Both the position numbers and the translations under genes were made by a program. A model generated the notes under the pieces. It had not been told where the DNA came from, did no database searches, and worked only from the letters and a program-made list of their open reading frames with translations. 64,000 bases of DNA, taken from positions 62,001 through 126,000 of the forward strand of contig NZ_UIDD01000005.1 of NCBI RefSeq assembly GCF_900497695.1, read 5' to 3'. The stretch is from Pseudomonas wadenswilerensis (GTDB lineage: Bacteria > Pseudomonadota > Gammaproteobacteria > Pseudomonadales > Pseudomonadaceae). Within the stretch, counting starts at the first letter, position 1; each line of letters begins with the position of its first letter. This document shows, piece by piece, positions 35,532-44,001 of this stretch.

Positions 35532-36589
35532 AAGCGTTGCTCATCACCGGTATCGACTTCGACCAAGGCGCTCATGCCCTGGCTCATGGCTGCCTGGTAA
35601 GGCAGCGCAAGCGGCTCAAGTTCGATCCGCGCTTGCAGGCGCTGGACCACCTTGGTGAAGTTGCCGCTGGCGTTTTCCTGCGGTAGCAACGAGAAGCGTG
35701 CCCCTGTGGCCGGCACCAGGCTCTGCACCCGGCCGCGCAATACCCTGTCGGGGAAGGCGTCGAGCGTGACGCGTGCTGGCTGGCCAACCCGGACCCGGCT
35801 GATCTGGGTCTCCTTGAAGTTGGCCACTACCCACAAATGATCGGTAGCGACCAGGCTCAGCAACTTTTGCCCGGCCACCACGAACTGCCCGGGTTCGACA
35901 TGCTTGTCGGCGACGATACCGGCCAGCGGCGCGCGGTGACGGGTGTCTTGCAAGCGAATCTGCGCCAGTTCCAGGTCGGCCCGGGCGGCATCGATTCGAT
36001 AGCTTTGCAACTTTAGCGCAGCCTGTTGCGCCAGACTGCCCTGCGCCGCGGCCTGGGCGTTGTTGCGCGCGCCCTGCAACTGGTGGCCGAGGGCATCGAA
36101 CTGCGCCTTGGCCGCTTCCAGGTCCTGGTTGCTGAGGACGCCTTGGGCGGCCAGGCGTCGGGCGCGCTGAAAGTCGCTACGGGCCTGTTCAAGCCCGGCA
36201 GAGAGCTGGCCGATGGTTGCGGTGGCGGCCTGGCTGTTGGCCGCCGCGCTGCGCGCCTGACTATCAAGCAATCCGGGCGTGCCTTGGCTGCCGGTGGCCG
36301 CATGCAACCTGTTCAATGCTGCCTGGGCCTTGTCTCGTTGTTGCAGGTATTCATCATCGCGCAGCTGCAGCAACAGGTCGCCGCTGGCTACCCGGCCGTT
36401 GTGTTGCACCGGCACTTGCACAACGATGCCCGAAAGTCTGGCGCGGATCGGCACGATGATGCCCTCGACCTCGGCGTTATCGGTGCTGACGTATTGCAGT
36501 TTGTACTGCCAGCGTTGCCAGCCGAGCAGCATCAGGCTGCCGATTACTGCGGTACAGACCACTAGCTTCAGGTAGGTAGGCTTGCCCAT
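35528..36589 (-). CDS. emrA: HlyD/EmrA-family periplasmic adaptor
   Basis: 353 residues. One N-terminal membrane helix (about 7-23), the biotinyl-lipoyl-like barrel halves (YVSTDNAEVEGIIVPIRARLSG and APLAGIVADKHVEPGQFV), and a long coiled coil between them (about 85-215). It connects EmrB to the TolC channel. It lies 51 bases after the AraC regulator on the same strand and overlaps emrB by 4 bases. Confidence 0.92.
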   Translation of the reverse strand: MGKPTYLKLVVCTAVIGSLMLLGWQRWQYKLQYVSTDNAEVEGIIVPIRARLSGIVVQVPVQHNGRVASGDLLLQLRDDEYLQQRDKAQAALNRLHAATGSQGTPGLLDSQARSAAANSQAATATIGQLSAGLEQARSDFQRARRLAAQGVLSNQDLEAAKAQFDALGHQLQGARNNAQAAAQGSLAQQAALKLQSYRIDAARADLELAQIRLQDTRHRAPLAGIVADKHVEPGQFVVAGQKLLSLVATDHLWVVANFKETQISRVRVGQPARVTLDAFPDRVLRGRVQSLVPATGARFSLLPQENASGNFTKVVQRLQARIELEPLALPYQAAMSQGMSALVEVDTGDEQRL

Positions 36590-36640
36590 GAACTGCGCCT
36601 CTAGTCATCAAGAAGGGCAGAGCTTGGCGTGTGCAGCAGG

Positions 36641-37366
36641 TCAGGTATTGAACGAATCGCTCGTGCGCATCAGCACGCCAGCCGCTTGCGCCGGAGACAG
36701 GCCGAGCATGCGCCGCATCATCCGGCTCAGGTGCGCCTGGTCGGCAAAGCCGCCATCCACGGCCGCTTCGCTCAAGCTATGGCCGGCTGCCAGGGCGTGT
36801 GCGGCGCGCTCCAGCTTGCGCCAGATGATCCACTGCGACAGCGGCACGCCCATGTCGCGCGTGGCCACGTGACGCAGGCGCGGGCTGGACAGCCCGACCG
36901 CTTCGGCTGCGCGGCCGACCGCGCCGCTGCCGTCGCAGTCTTCGCGCAACAAGGACAGGGCGCTGGCCAGGCGCGGGTCGAAATCCGCTGGGCTGCCGAC
37001 GATGCGGTTCAGTGCCGCTACGGTCTGTTCGGTGCTGCGCTGCAGGGCGAAGCAGTCGACGATGGCCTGGCTGGCCAGGGCGCTGCCATTGAGTGGCAAC
37101 TGTGCGTTGAGTGCGCGCCCAAGGGGCGATTCCGGGTAGATGAACAGAAACGCCAGCGGCTGCGGCTGTTGCACCGAGCGGTGTTTGACGAAAGGCCCGA
37201 TGATGACGCCAGCGCCTTCCAGGCTGTGCTGTTCGAAATCGACCCGCACCGGGCCGCGAATCCCGATGCAAAGCTGGATGGCCACATGGCTGTGGGCCGA
37301 TGAATCCTCACTGTGTCCCACATAGCCGAACCAGTAGTCGCTGAAGGTGACCCTGCCGTCCCACAT
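36641..37366 (-). CDS. AraC-family regulator of the emr operon
   Basis: 241 residues from the ATG at 37366 (MWDGRVTFSDYWFGY), preceded by AAGGA; an alternative start at 37420 has no good ribosome site. N-terminal cupin-like sensor domain (HSHVAIQLCIGIRGPVRV) and C-terminal double helix-turn-helix (LSEAAVDGGFADQAHLSRMMRRMLGLSPAQ, about 200-230). First gene of the leftward araC-emrA-emrB-tolC cluster, so probably its local regulator. The inducer is unknown. Confidence 0.9.
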   Translation of the reverse strand: MWDGRVTFSDYWFGYVGHSEDSSAHSHVAIQLCIGIRGPVRVDFEQHSLEGAGVIIGPFVKHRSVQQPQPLAFLFIYPESPLGRALNAQLPLNGSALASQAIVDCFALQRSTEQTVAALNRIVGSPADFDPRLASALSLLREDCDGSGAVGRAAEAVGLSSPRLRHVATRDMGVPLSQWIIWRKLERAAHALAAGHSLSEAAVDGGFADQAHLSRMMRRMLGLSPAQAAGVLMRTSDSFNT

Positions 37367-37641
37367 TGCTGCCGTCCTTGCCGCTGCTGCGCTGCCCAGG
37401 ATGATAACCGCCCGCTGCACGGCATCGATACAAACTGCTACAAAACCTCACCGGCGGATTTGCCCAACTGCCGGGTCCCGTCAATACTGGCCACTGGCTG
37501 CAGCCGAGGATGAAGAAGGTTTAATCTGGCTGAACTTATCCGGGTTTTCTTGCTCTCATGCCGGTAGCCATTGGTCGTGGCCGCCTGATAAGCTCGCGGC
37601 TTTACTCGATTGCCCTATTGGCGCATGAACAAGGAAATAGC

Positions 37642-38370
37642 ATGAAACAGCATCGGTTGGCGGCTGCGGTTGCCCTGGTTAGCCTGGTACTGGCGGGTTG
37701 CGATTCGCAGACCAGCGTCGAGCTGAAGACTCCGGCACAGAAAGCCTCCTACGGTATTGGCCTGAACATGGGCAAAAGCCTGGCTCAGGAAGGCATGGAC
37801 GACCTTGATTCGAAAGCTGTTGCTCAAGGTATCGAAGACGCTGTCGGCAAGAAAGAACAGAAGATCAAGGACGAAGAGCTGGTTGAAGCCTTCGCAGCCT
37901 TGCAAAAGCGCGCTGAAGAGCGCCTGGTCAAGATGAGCGAAGAGTCGGCTGCGGCCGGCAAGAAGTTCCTTGAAGAAAACGGCAAGAAGACTGGCGTAGT
38001 GACTACCGCTTCGGGCCTGCAGTACGAAGTGATCAAGAAGGCTGATGGCGCCCAGCCAAAACCGACTGACGTGGTAACCGTCCACTACGAAGGCAAGCTG
38101 ATCGACGGCAAGGTCTTCGACAGCTCCGTCGAGCGTGGCAGCCCGATCGACCTGCCGGTCAGCGGCGTGATCCCGGGTTGGGTCGAAGGCCTGCAACTGA
38201 TGCACGTGGGCGAGAAGTACAAGCTGTACATCCCGTCGGACCTGGCTTACGGCGCCCAGAGCCCGAGCCCGATGATCCCGGCCAACTCGGTGCTGGTATT
38301 CGAACTGGAACTGCTGGGTATCAAGGACCAGGCCAAGGCTGATGAGCCTGCCGATCCTGCTGCCGAGTAA
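37642..38370 (+). CDS. FKBP-type peptidyl-prolyl isomerase, lipoprotein (Mip/FkpA-like)
   Basis: 242 residues. Signal peptide with lipobox LVLAGC (Cys about 21), so the protein is lipid-anchored facing the periplasm. N-terminal helical dimerisation domain (YGIGLNMGKSLAQEGMDDLD, long charged helix to about 115) and C-terminal FKBP fold (VTVHYEGKLIDGKVFDSSVERG, VIPGWVEGLQLM, YKLYIPSDLAYG, about 130-228). It catalyses proline isomerisation and acts as a chaperone. AAGGAA precedes the ATG at 37642. It ends at a strong terminator. Confidence 0.95.
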   Translation: MKQHRLAAAVALVSLVLAGCDSQTSVELKTPAQKASYGIGLNMGKSLAQEGMDDLDSKAVAQGIEDAVGKKEQKIKDEELVEAFAALQKRAEERLVKMSEESAAAGKKFLEENGKKTGVVTTASGLQYEVIKKADGAQPKPTDVVTVHYEGKLIDGKVFDSSVERGSPIDLPVSGVIPGWVEGLQLMHVGEKYKLYIPSDLAYGAQSPSPMIPANSVLVFELELLGIKDQAKADEPADPAAE

Positions 38371-38386
38371 GGCCAGCTGATACCGG

Positions 38387-38419
38387 CAACGCCCCGTCTC
38401 GACGGGGCGTTGTCGTTTC
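38387..38419 (+). terminator. Intrinsic terminator of the FKBP gene
   Basis: CAACGCCCCGTC-TC-GACGGGGCGTTG stem of 12 bp, then TCGTTTCT, 16 bases after the stop. Confidence 0.88.
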
Positions 38420-38594
38420 TGGGGTTTAACGAACCCTCGGGGCCATGCAGGGTCTTAAAAGCTGCGGCTGTTGACGAATCATGGCGCAGCGGGCAAAACG
38501 TTTGCGTGATTGAAACAGGTGTGTAAAAAACGCCCGATTTAACCCGGACCCTTGCCGGGCGGGCGCCTTGAGCCTGAAACTGAGCTCTGTTCAC

Positions 38595-38625
38595 AAGGTT
38601 ATCCACAATTATTGTGGATAACCTT
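38595..38625. promoter_or_regulatory. Perfect 31-bp palindrome containing two DnaA boxes
   Basis: Arms AAGGTTATCCACAAT and its exact complement flank a single central T. It contains TTATCCACA (38599-38607) and TGTGGATAA (38613-38621), two consensus DnaA boxes in inverted 9-5-9 layout. It ends 25 bases before the ykvA-like start codon, so it overlaps that gene's promoter or leader. Confidence 0.85.
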
Positions 38626-38650
38626 CCTTGGCACTGGCCCTGGAGGCCGT

Positions 38651-39091
38651 ATGAAAGCACCGTGGAATTTCGCCCGATTTCTGCCCCTGGCCGAGCGCTT
38701 GCTCAGCCGCGGGCGCCTGCCGGCGCTGATTTTTGCCGTGGCGCGCAAAGGCCCGCGGCTGGGCAAGCTGCGCGAGGACGTGCGCCTGATGCAGGCCCTG
38801 TGCCTGGCCTGGTGGCGCGGCGAGTACCGGGCCATCAGCCCCAAGGCGCTGATCACGGTAGTGGCGGGATTGTTGTATTTTGTCAGCCCGCTGGATGCGA
38901 TCCCCGACTGGTTGCTGGGCGTCGGCATGCTCGACGACATCGCCGTGCTGGCCTGGGTGATGAAAGCCGTATCCGATGAACTGGCCGCTTTCAGCGCCTG
39001 GCGCAGCCGTCAGGCACCGGAAAAACTGCGGGTGGTCGAACGCCTGCCCGACACGCCGGAAGCGCTACGCCTGGAACAGGAAAAAAGCTGA
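38651..39091 (+). CDS. YkvA-like (DUF1232) membrane protein
   Basis: 146 residues. The DUF1232 core is clear: ALITVVAGLLYFVSPLDAIPDWL and GMLDDIAVLAWVMKAV (about 70-118), with one or two membrane helices. The N-terminus is basic. The start follows CTGGAGG. Function unknown in the family. The DnaA-box palindrome just upstream makes control by DnaA a possibility. Confidence 0.9.
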   Translation: MKAPWNFARFLPLAERLLSRGRLPALIFAVARKGPRLGKLREDVRLMQALCLAWWRGEYRAISPKALITVVAGLLYFVSPLDAIPDWLLGVGMLDDIAVLAWVMKAVSDELAAFSAWRSRQAPEKLRVVERLPDTPEALRLEQEKS

Positions 39092-39128
39092 TCACATCGC
39101 GACCCTGCACACCCTTGTTGGCTGGTAA

Positions 39129-39175
39129 TATAATTGGCATAAGGATTATGCCTACCGATTACATATCGTAATCCT
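39129..39175 (+). promoter_or_regulatory. Promoter and operator of the HTH module
   Basis: TATAAT at 39129-39134 (a -35 is weak, TGCACA at 39106). Just downstream are three copies of one half-site: AGGATTA (39142-39148), GATTAC (39157-39162) and inverted GTAATC (39168-39173); the last two form GATTAC-ATATC-GTAATC. It overlaps the expected transcription start, as an autorepressor site would. Confidence 0.72.
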
Positions 39176-39189
39176 ACAAGGGGGTTGTA

Positions 39190-39528
39190 ATGGGTATTCA
39201 GGTCATCAGCCGAGACGGTCAACCCGAGTACGCGGTTGTTCCCTGGGAGCAGTACCAGGCACTGCTTAAAGCAGCCGGGCAAGGCGAGCCGGTTGCCGCC
39301 GAAAACACACCATCCAGCGCCACAGACAGCGCCAGCTTGCCGAGTTTCAGCGAGCTGGCGCGTTTGCGTGAGGGCAAGGGCCTGGCGCCGGAGCAGCTGG
39401 CACGCAGCGTCGGCATCAGCCCGGTGTACCTGGCGCTGATCGAAAGCGGCGAACGCCAGCCGGATGCCGCGATCCGCCGCAGCCTGGCCTGGGAGCTGGG
39501 TGTAGCCGGCTGGAGCGAGCCGTCGTGA
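39190..39528 (+). CDS. Helix-turn-helix antitoxin-like regulator, 112 aa
   Basis: The N-terminus (VISRDGQPEYAVVPWEQYQALLKAA, about 5-29) resembles the antitoxin-type fold used by Phd-like proteins. The C-terminus is a Cro/C1-type helix-turn-helix (LAPEQLARSVGISPVYLALIESGERQP, about 64-92). AAGGGGG precedes the ATG. It overlaps the next gene by 4 bases. A palindromic site lies in its promoter, so autoregulation is likely. The layout is like a toxin-antitoxin operon, but the second product resembles no toxin I know. Confidence 0.8.
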   Translation: MGIQVISRDGQPEYAVVPWEQYQALLKAAGQGEPVAAENTPSSATDSASLPSFSELARLREGKGLAPEQLARSVGISPVYLALIESGERQPDAAIRRSLAWELGVAGWSEPS

Positions 39529-39896
39529 GCGTGCGGATCAGCCGCCAGCACTGGGAAGGCCTGCTCGGCGAGCTGGATGTCGCCCGCCGCCAACGTCACC
39601 TGCTGACTTACCGTGCCTTGCTCGAGCGTCTGCAATTGCCCAGCCCGGCCATGCAGACCCTGACCGCGGCGCTGGAGCACCTGGCGGCGCTTGACGCCCG
39701 CGCCGAGCAGCCGCTGCGCAGTTCGCTGGTGATCAGCCAGGGTGCCAGCCGTTTGCCGCGCACCGGTTTCTTCGAGTGCGTCGAGCGCCTGGGGCGTTTC
39801 TCCGGGCCGTCCGACGGTATGGCCGCAGCCTCCTGGCACGCCTCGGAAGTGGTGCGGGTGTTCGAGTACAGCTACCCCGAACACGAAGAAGCCTGA
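39525..39896 (+). CDS. Conserved hypothetical protein, 123 aa, coupled to the HTH gene
   Basis: Starts at GTG 39525 within the GTGA overlap with the HTH gene. I do not recognise a domain. The first ~65 residues are helical (LLGELDVARRQRHLLTYRALLERLQL, then SPAMQTLTAALEHLAALDA); the rest (SSLVISQGASRLPRTGFFECVERLGR) may be mixed. No signal or membrane segment. Conserved position behind an HTH gene suggests a functional pair. The 3' end overlaps the EAL-GGDEF gene by 25 bases on the other strand. Confidence 0.75.
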   Translation: MSVRISRQHWEGLLGELDVARRQRHLLTYRALLERLQLPSPAMQTLTAALEHLAALDARAEQPLRSSLVISQGASRLPRTGFFECVERLGRFSGPSDGMAAASWHASEVVRVFEYSYPEHEEA

Positions 39897-41650
39897 ACGG
39901 CAGGCGCGGTATCGATCAGGTACAGGCTGTGCCCGGGCACATCCTTGGCCTGATGCTTGGCCTGTGAGGCCAGCTCGGCCAGTTGCCCGGCATCGAGCCC
40001 GGCACAGGCCTGCGGGTGCAACTGCACCACGCCGATCGACAGCGATAGCAAGGCGAATTCCTGGCGCCGGCCCTGACGGTCGGTGGCAACGAAGCACCCG
40101 GCCTGCAGGTGCTCGGCACGGTAGAAGCGCCGGCACTGTTTCTGAAAGTCCTCCAGCAACAGCTGCAAGCGCTGTTGCCAATCTTCCGAGCCCAGCACCA
40201 GCATGAAATCGTCGCCACCGATATGGCCGACGAAATCCCGGCTGGGGTCGACCCGTTCGCTCAGGCACTGGGCCAGGCACAGCAGCACTTCATCGCCGCG
40301 GCCATAGCCGTAGATATCGTTGAACGGCTTGAAACTGTCGATATCCACGTAACAGATCGCTGCCGCGCGTTGCTGTTGCAGCAGGCGGGTCAGGCACTGC
40401 TGGATCGGCACGTTGCCCGGCAGCAGGGTCAGCGGGTTGGCATAGCGGGCCTGCTGGATCTTCTGCTCGGTGATCAGCTTGAGCACGTCGATCACCCGCC
40501 CCAGGCCCAGGTAGCGGCCGTTGTGGGTGATGATGAAATCTTCTTCGATACGCTGGCGGGCGCGACTGGTGAGCAGGCGGCTGACCTGTTGCAGCGACTG
40601 GCCCAGATCCACGGCGAGAAAATCATCGCTCATCAACCGGCTGATCGGCTTGCGCGCGAACAAATCAGTGGCAAACGGCTTGAGCAGGGCCTCGGAGAGC
40701 GAGTGGCGATGCACGATGCCACATGGCTGCCCATGCGCGTCGAGCACCGCCAGGGAATTGAGATTGGCCTGGCTGCGAAACAGTTCGAGCACCTGCGGCG
40801 TGGGCGCCTCGCGGTTCACCGCGGGCTGTTCGATCAGCAGCGCGGCGAGGTTGCCGCTGTCTTCATTGAGGCTCTGCAGCACCTGCGCCGGTTGCCCGAG
40901 CATGCCCTGCACATCCCGCGCCGCCTGTTCCTGCGGGCGGCCCAGCAGGTAGCCCTGGACCAGGTCGATGCCCATCTCGGTGAGCACCTTGAGCTCTTCG
41001 GCCAGTTCGATACCTTCGGCAATCACCTGGGCTCGTGACGCTCGGGCGATCTGCAGGATCGAGCCGACGAACTCGCGCTTGACCGCATCCAGGTGGATGC
41101 CGTCGATGAAGTGACGGTCGATCTTGACGTAGTCCGGGCGCAGCTCCGACCACAGGCGCAGGCTCGAATAGCCGGCGCCGAGGTCGTCGAGGGCGATGGA
41201 AAAACCCATGTCGCGGTAGTGGTGCAGGGCGTTGAACAGCAGCTGGAAGTCGTCGGTCGGCGTCTGTTCGGTGAGCTCGATCACCACCCGGCTGGGCGGC
41301 ACGCCAAGTTCGTGGAGCATCTTCAGGGTACGCCCGGACTGGTACTGCGGCTCGAGCAAGGATTCCGGCGAGACGTTGAGGAACAGCTTGCCTTCGAGGT
41401 TCTGCTGGCTGAAGCGCCGGCAGGCGCTCTCGCGGCAGGCCACTTCCAGCTCGGTCAGGCGGCCGGCCTGGCGGGCCACGGCGAACAGGTTGATCGGCGA
41501 GTGCAACGGGCTGTTGGACGGGCCGCGGCTCAGTGCTTCGTAGCCGAGGATGCGCCGTTCGGACAGGCAGACAATGGGTTGGAACAGGCTGTGCAAGCCG
41601 CTTTGAGCCAGGATGGTGCTCAACGCGCTGAGCTGTTCGTTGACGGTCAT
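39872..41650 (-). CDS. EAL-CBS-GGDEF cyclic-di-GMP protein
   Basis: 592 residues. EAL phosphodiesterase domain first (YEALSRG, NVSPESLLEP, VIELTE, LDDLGAGYSSL, KIDRHFIDG, AEGIE, QGYLLGRP; about 20-245), then a CBS pair (about 260-400), then a GGDEF domain with GGDDF (about 430-575). EAL residues look complete and GGDDF is compatible with activity, so it could be bifunctional. No membrane segment, so cytoplasmic. A P. aeruginosa counterpart of the same order sits next to prc, as here. The start at 41650 follows CAAGGTAG; a terminator ends only 12 bases upstream. Confidence 0.92.
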   Translation of the reverse strand: MTVNEQLSALSTILAQSGLHSLFQPIVCLSERRILGYEALSRGPSNSPLHSPINLFAVARQAGRLTELEVACRESACRRFSQQNLEGKLFLNVSPESLLEPQYQSGRTLKMLHELGVPPSRVVIELTEQTPTDDFQLLFNALHHYRDMGFSIALDDLGAGYSSLRLWSELRPDYVKIDRHFIDGIHLDAVKREFVGSILQIARASRAQVIAEGIELAEELKVLTEMGIDLVQGYLLGRPQEQAARDVQGMLGQPAQVLQSLNEDSGNLAALLIEQPAVNREAPTPQVLELFRSQANLNSLAVLDAHGQPCGIVHRHSLSEALLKPFATDLFARKPISRLMSDDFLAVDLGQSLQQVSRLLTSRARQRIEEDFIITHNGRYLGLGRVIDVLKLITEQKIQQARYANPLTLLPGNVPIQQCLTRLLQQQRAAAICYVDIDSFKPFNDIYGYGRGDEVLLCLAQCLSERVDPSRDFVGHIGGDDFMLVLGSEDWQQRLQLLLEDFQKQCRRFYRAEHLQAGCFVATDRQGRRQEFALLSLSIGVVQLHPQACAGLDAGQLAELASQAKHQAKDVPGHSLYLIDTAPAVQASSCSG

Positions 41651-41662
41651 GGCAGGGCTACC

Positions 41663-41703
41663 TTGAAAAAAAGGGACTGAGCACCCGCGGCGCTCAGTCC
41701 CTT
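41663..41703 (-). terminator. Terminator after prc, abutting the EAL gene
   Basis: On the minus strand AAGGGACTGAGC and its complement GCTCAGTCCCTT enclose a nine-base loop, followed by T8. It starts 70 bases after the prc stop and ends 12 bases before the EAL start codon. Confidence 0.92.
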
Positions 41704-41773
41704 ATTTCACGACAGTCTGATGACTATTTGATGACGCAATGACGCACAGTCACATTATTTTGCCATCACCGTT

Positions 41774-43861
41774 TTACGGGTTGTTCCGCGCCACCTGCGA
41801 ATTCAGGCCCAGGTAATCCAGCAGGATCAGCCCGGACTCCTTCAGGTAGGCGTCGTCTTCCGGCTTGGTATCGTCCGGCTCGACCGGCAGGGCGTCTTCG
41901 TCTTCCTTCTTCAGTTCCTTGAGCGGCTCTTCGCCCTTGGCCTTGCGTCGGGTGTTTTCCAGCGCCAGTTGCTTGCTTTCGATATCGGCATGCTGGGCAC
42001 GGCGTTCGGCTTCGTTGAGGCTGACGGTTTTCTCGTTCATCAGCTTCTGGGTCAGGGCCAGGCGGTCGCGGATATAGACGAACTCCGGATCCTTGGCCGT
42101 ACGGGTGTCGTGACGGGCCTTGAGCTGGGCCAGGAACGGCTTGAACGGGTCGACCGCAGGCTTGATCGCCGGGCGGATGGTGTCCCATGGCATGGCTTCG
42201 GGCAGGGCGCTTTCGCCGATTTCCTTGGTGTCGATGATCGACGGGTAATCGATGTCCGGCAGCACGCCCTGATGCTGGGTGCTCTGCCCGGAAACCCGGT
42301 AGAACTTGGCCAGGGTCAGTTTCAGCTCGCCATGGTTGAGCGGCTGGATGGTCTGCACCGTGCCTTTGCCGAAGGTCTGCCCGCCAAGGATCAGCGCGCG
42401 GTGATAATCCTGCATGGCGCCAGCGAAAATTTCCGACGCCGAGGCCGACAGGCGGTTGACCACCAGCGCCAGCGGGCCTTTGTAGAAGGCGCCGCTATTC
42501 TCGTCCTCAAGCACGTCGACGCGGCCGTCGCTGTTGCGCACCAGCACCGTCGGGCCCTTGTCGATGAACAGGCTGGTCAGCTCGGTGGCTTCCTGCAGCG
42601 AGCCGCCGCCGTTGTTGCGCAGGTCGATGACCACGCCGTCGACTTTTTCCTTCTGCAGTTCGGTCAGCAGTTTCTTCACATCGCGGGTGGTGCTCTTGTA
42701 CTCCGGATCGCCGGCACGGAAGGCCTTGAAGTCCAGGTAGAAGGCCGGGATCTCGATGATGCCGAGCTTGTAGTCGCGCCCGTCCTGCTTGAGCTTGAGC
42801 ACCGATTTTTTCGCGGCCTGCTCTTCGAGTTTCACCGCTTCACGGGTGATTGGCACGATCTTGGTGGTCTGGTCGTTCGGCGCATTGCTGGCCGGGATGA
42901 TTTCCAGGCGCACCACCGAGCCTTTCGGCCCGCGAATCAGCTTGACCACTTCATCCAGGCGCCAGCCGATCACGTCGACCATTTCCTTGTTGCCCTGGGC
43001 CACGCCGATGATCTTGTCGGCCGGTGCCACCAGCTTGGTCTTGGCGGCAGGGCCGGCCGGTACCAGACGCACGATCTTGACCTGGTCGTTGTCGCTTTGC
43101 AGCACGGCACCGATACCTTCGAGCGACAGGCTCATGTTGATATCGAAGTTTTCCGCGTTGTCGGGCGACAGGTAGTTGGTGTGCGGGTCGTAGGACTGGG
43201 CGAAGGTGTTGATGTAGGCCTGGAAGATGTCTTCGGCGCGGGTCTGGTCCAGGCGCGTGAGCTGATTCTTGTAGCGCTTGGTCAGCAGCTCCTGGATCGC
43301 CTTGGGCTCTTTGCCGGCGATTTTCAGGCGCAGCACTTCATCCTTGACGCGTTTGCGCCAGAGGTCGTCGAGCTCGGCCTGGTTCTTCATCCACGGAGCG
43401 TCCTTGCGGTCGATCAGCAAGGTCTCCTTGGTGGTGAAGTCGAAGTTGTCGACGCCCTTGTTCAGCTCGGCGAGGGCGAAGTCCAGACGCGATTTGACCC
43501 GGTCCAGGTAGCGCTTGTAGATGGTGAACCCGGGGTCGAGATTGCCGCTCTTGAGGAAATCGTCGAACTGGGTCTTCCATTTGTCGAACTCGGCGATGTC
43601 GCTGGCGGTGAAGTAGCTGCGCGCAGGATCGAGGAGTTTGAGGTAGCTGTCGTAGATGATTACCGAGCGCGCATCGTTGAGCGGCGGCTTGCTGTAGTGG
43701 TGGCGCTTGAGCAGCTCGACCACATTGAGGCTGGCGACCACTTCATCGCGGTCAGGCTGGAGCTTATCCCAGCTGTTGGCGGCCCATGCACTGCCCGCCA
43801 ATGGCAGACTGCCCAGACCGATCAACAGGGCGAGGGTGGTGCTCGGCAGAAAATGCTTCAT
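41774..43861 (-). CDS. prc: Tail-specific (carboxy-terminal) protease Prc
   Basis: 695 residues. Signal peptide (STTLALLIGLGSLPLAGSAWA), N-terminal helical domain, PDZ domain (about 235-320, IGVAQGNKEMVDVIGWRL), then the S41 peptidase with a Ser-Lys dyad at about 474 and 499 (SASASEIFAGA, FGKGTVQ) and a DUF3340 C-terminus. It cleaves periplasmic proteins and SsrA-like tails; in P. aeruginosa it influences the alginate sigma factor pathway. I start at the ATG at 43861, which fits the signal peptide; the ATG at 43894 would add 11 residues. No strong ribosome site favours either. Confidence 0.94.
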   Translation of the reverse strand: MKHFLPSTTLALLIGLGSLPLAGSAWAANSWDKLQPDRDEVVASLNVVELLKRHHYSKPPLNDARSVIIYDSYLKLLDPARSYFTASDIAEFDKWKTQFDDFLKSGNLDPGFTIYKRYLDRVKSRLDFALAELNKGVDNFDFTTKETLLIDRKDAPWMKNQAELDDLWRKRVKDEVLRLKIAGKEPKAIQELLTKRYKNQLTRLDQTRAEDIFQAYINTFAQSYDPHTNYLSPDNAENFDINMSLSLEGIGAVLQSDNDQVKIVRLVPAGPAAKTKLVAPADKIIGVAQGNKEMVDVIGWRLDEVVKLIRGPKGSVVRLEIIPASNAPNDQTTKIVPITREAVKLEEQAAKKSVLKLKQDGRDYKLGIIEIPAFYLDFKAFRAGDPEYKSTTRDVKKLLTELQKEKVDGVVIDLRNNGGGSLQEATELTSLFIDKGPTVLVRNSDGRVDVLEDENSGAFYKGPLALVVNRLSASASEIFAGAMQDYHRALILGGQTFGKGTVQTIQPLNHGELKLTLAKFYRVSGQSTQHQGVLPDIDYPSIIDTKEIGESALPEAMPWDTIRPAIKPAVDPFKPFLAQLKARHDTRTAKDPEFVYIRDRLALTQKLMNEKTVSLNEAERRAQHADIESKQLALENTRRKAKGEEPLKELKKEDEDALPVEPDDTKPEDDAYLKESGLILLDYLGLNSQVARNNP

Positions 43862-43945
43862 GCTGATTCGACGTAGGGACAATTGATCACGCATATTAGG
43901 CCGTCTTTGAATTCGCCGGTTCCATGAAAACCGGACGCATAATGC

Positions 43946-43974
43946 AAAAAGCCCGGGGCTACAGCACCCGGGCT
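43946..43974 (-). terminator. Intrinsic terminator upstream of prc
   Basis: On the minus strand AGCCCGGG-9-CCCGGGCT is followed by TTTTTG. It sits between divergent prc and the quinone oxidoreductase gene, about 86 bases upstream of the prc start, where no leftward gene ends. Confidence 0.8.
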
Positions 43975-44001
43975 CAGTCATGACTCAACTATGGAGGCAC
44001 T

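Noticed and set aside
38482..38500. AAACGTTT palindrome upstream of the DUF1232 gene as a PsrA-type box
   Set aside because: The match is only eight bases and misses the GAAAC-N4-GTTTC pattern, so it is too weak to claim.
43894..43981. Upstream extension of prc to 43981
   Set aside because: The extra residues cover the leftward terminator hairpin and do not form a signal peptide; the start at 43861 fits the exported protease.
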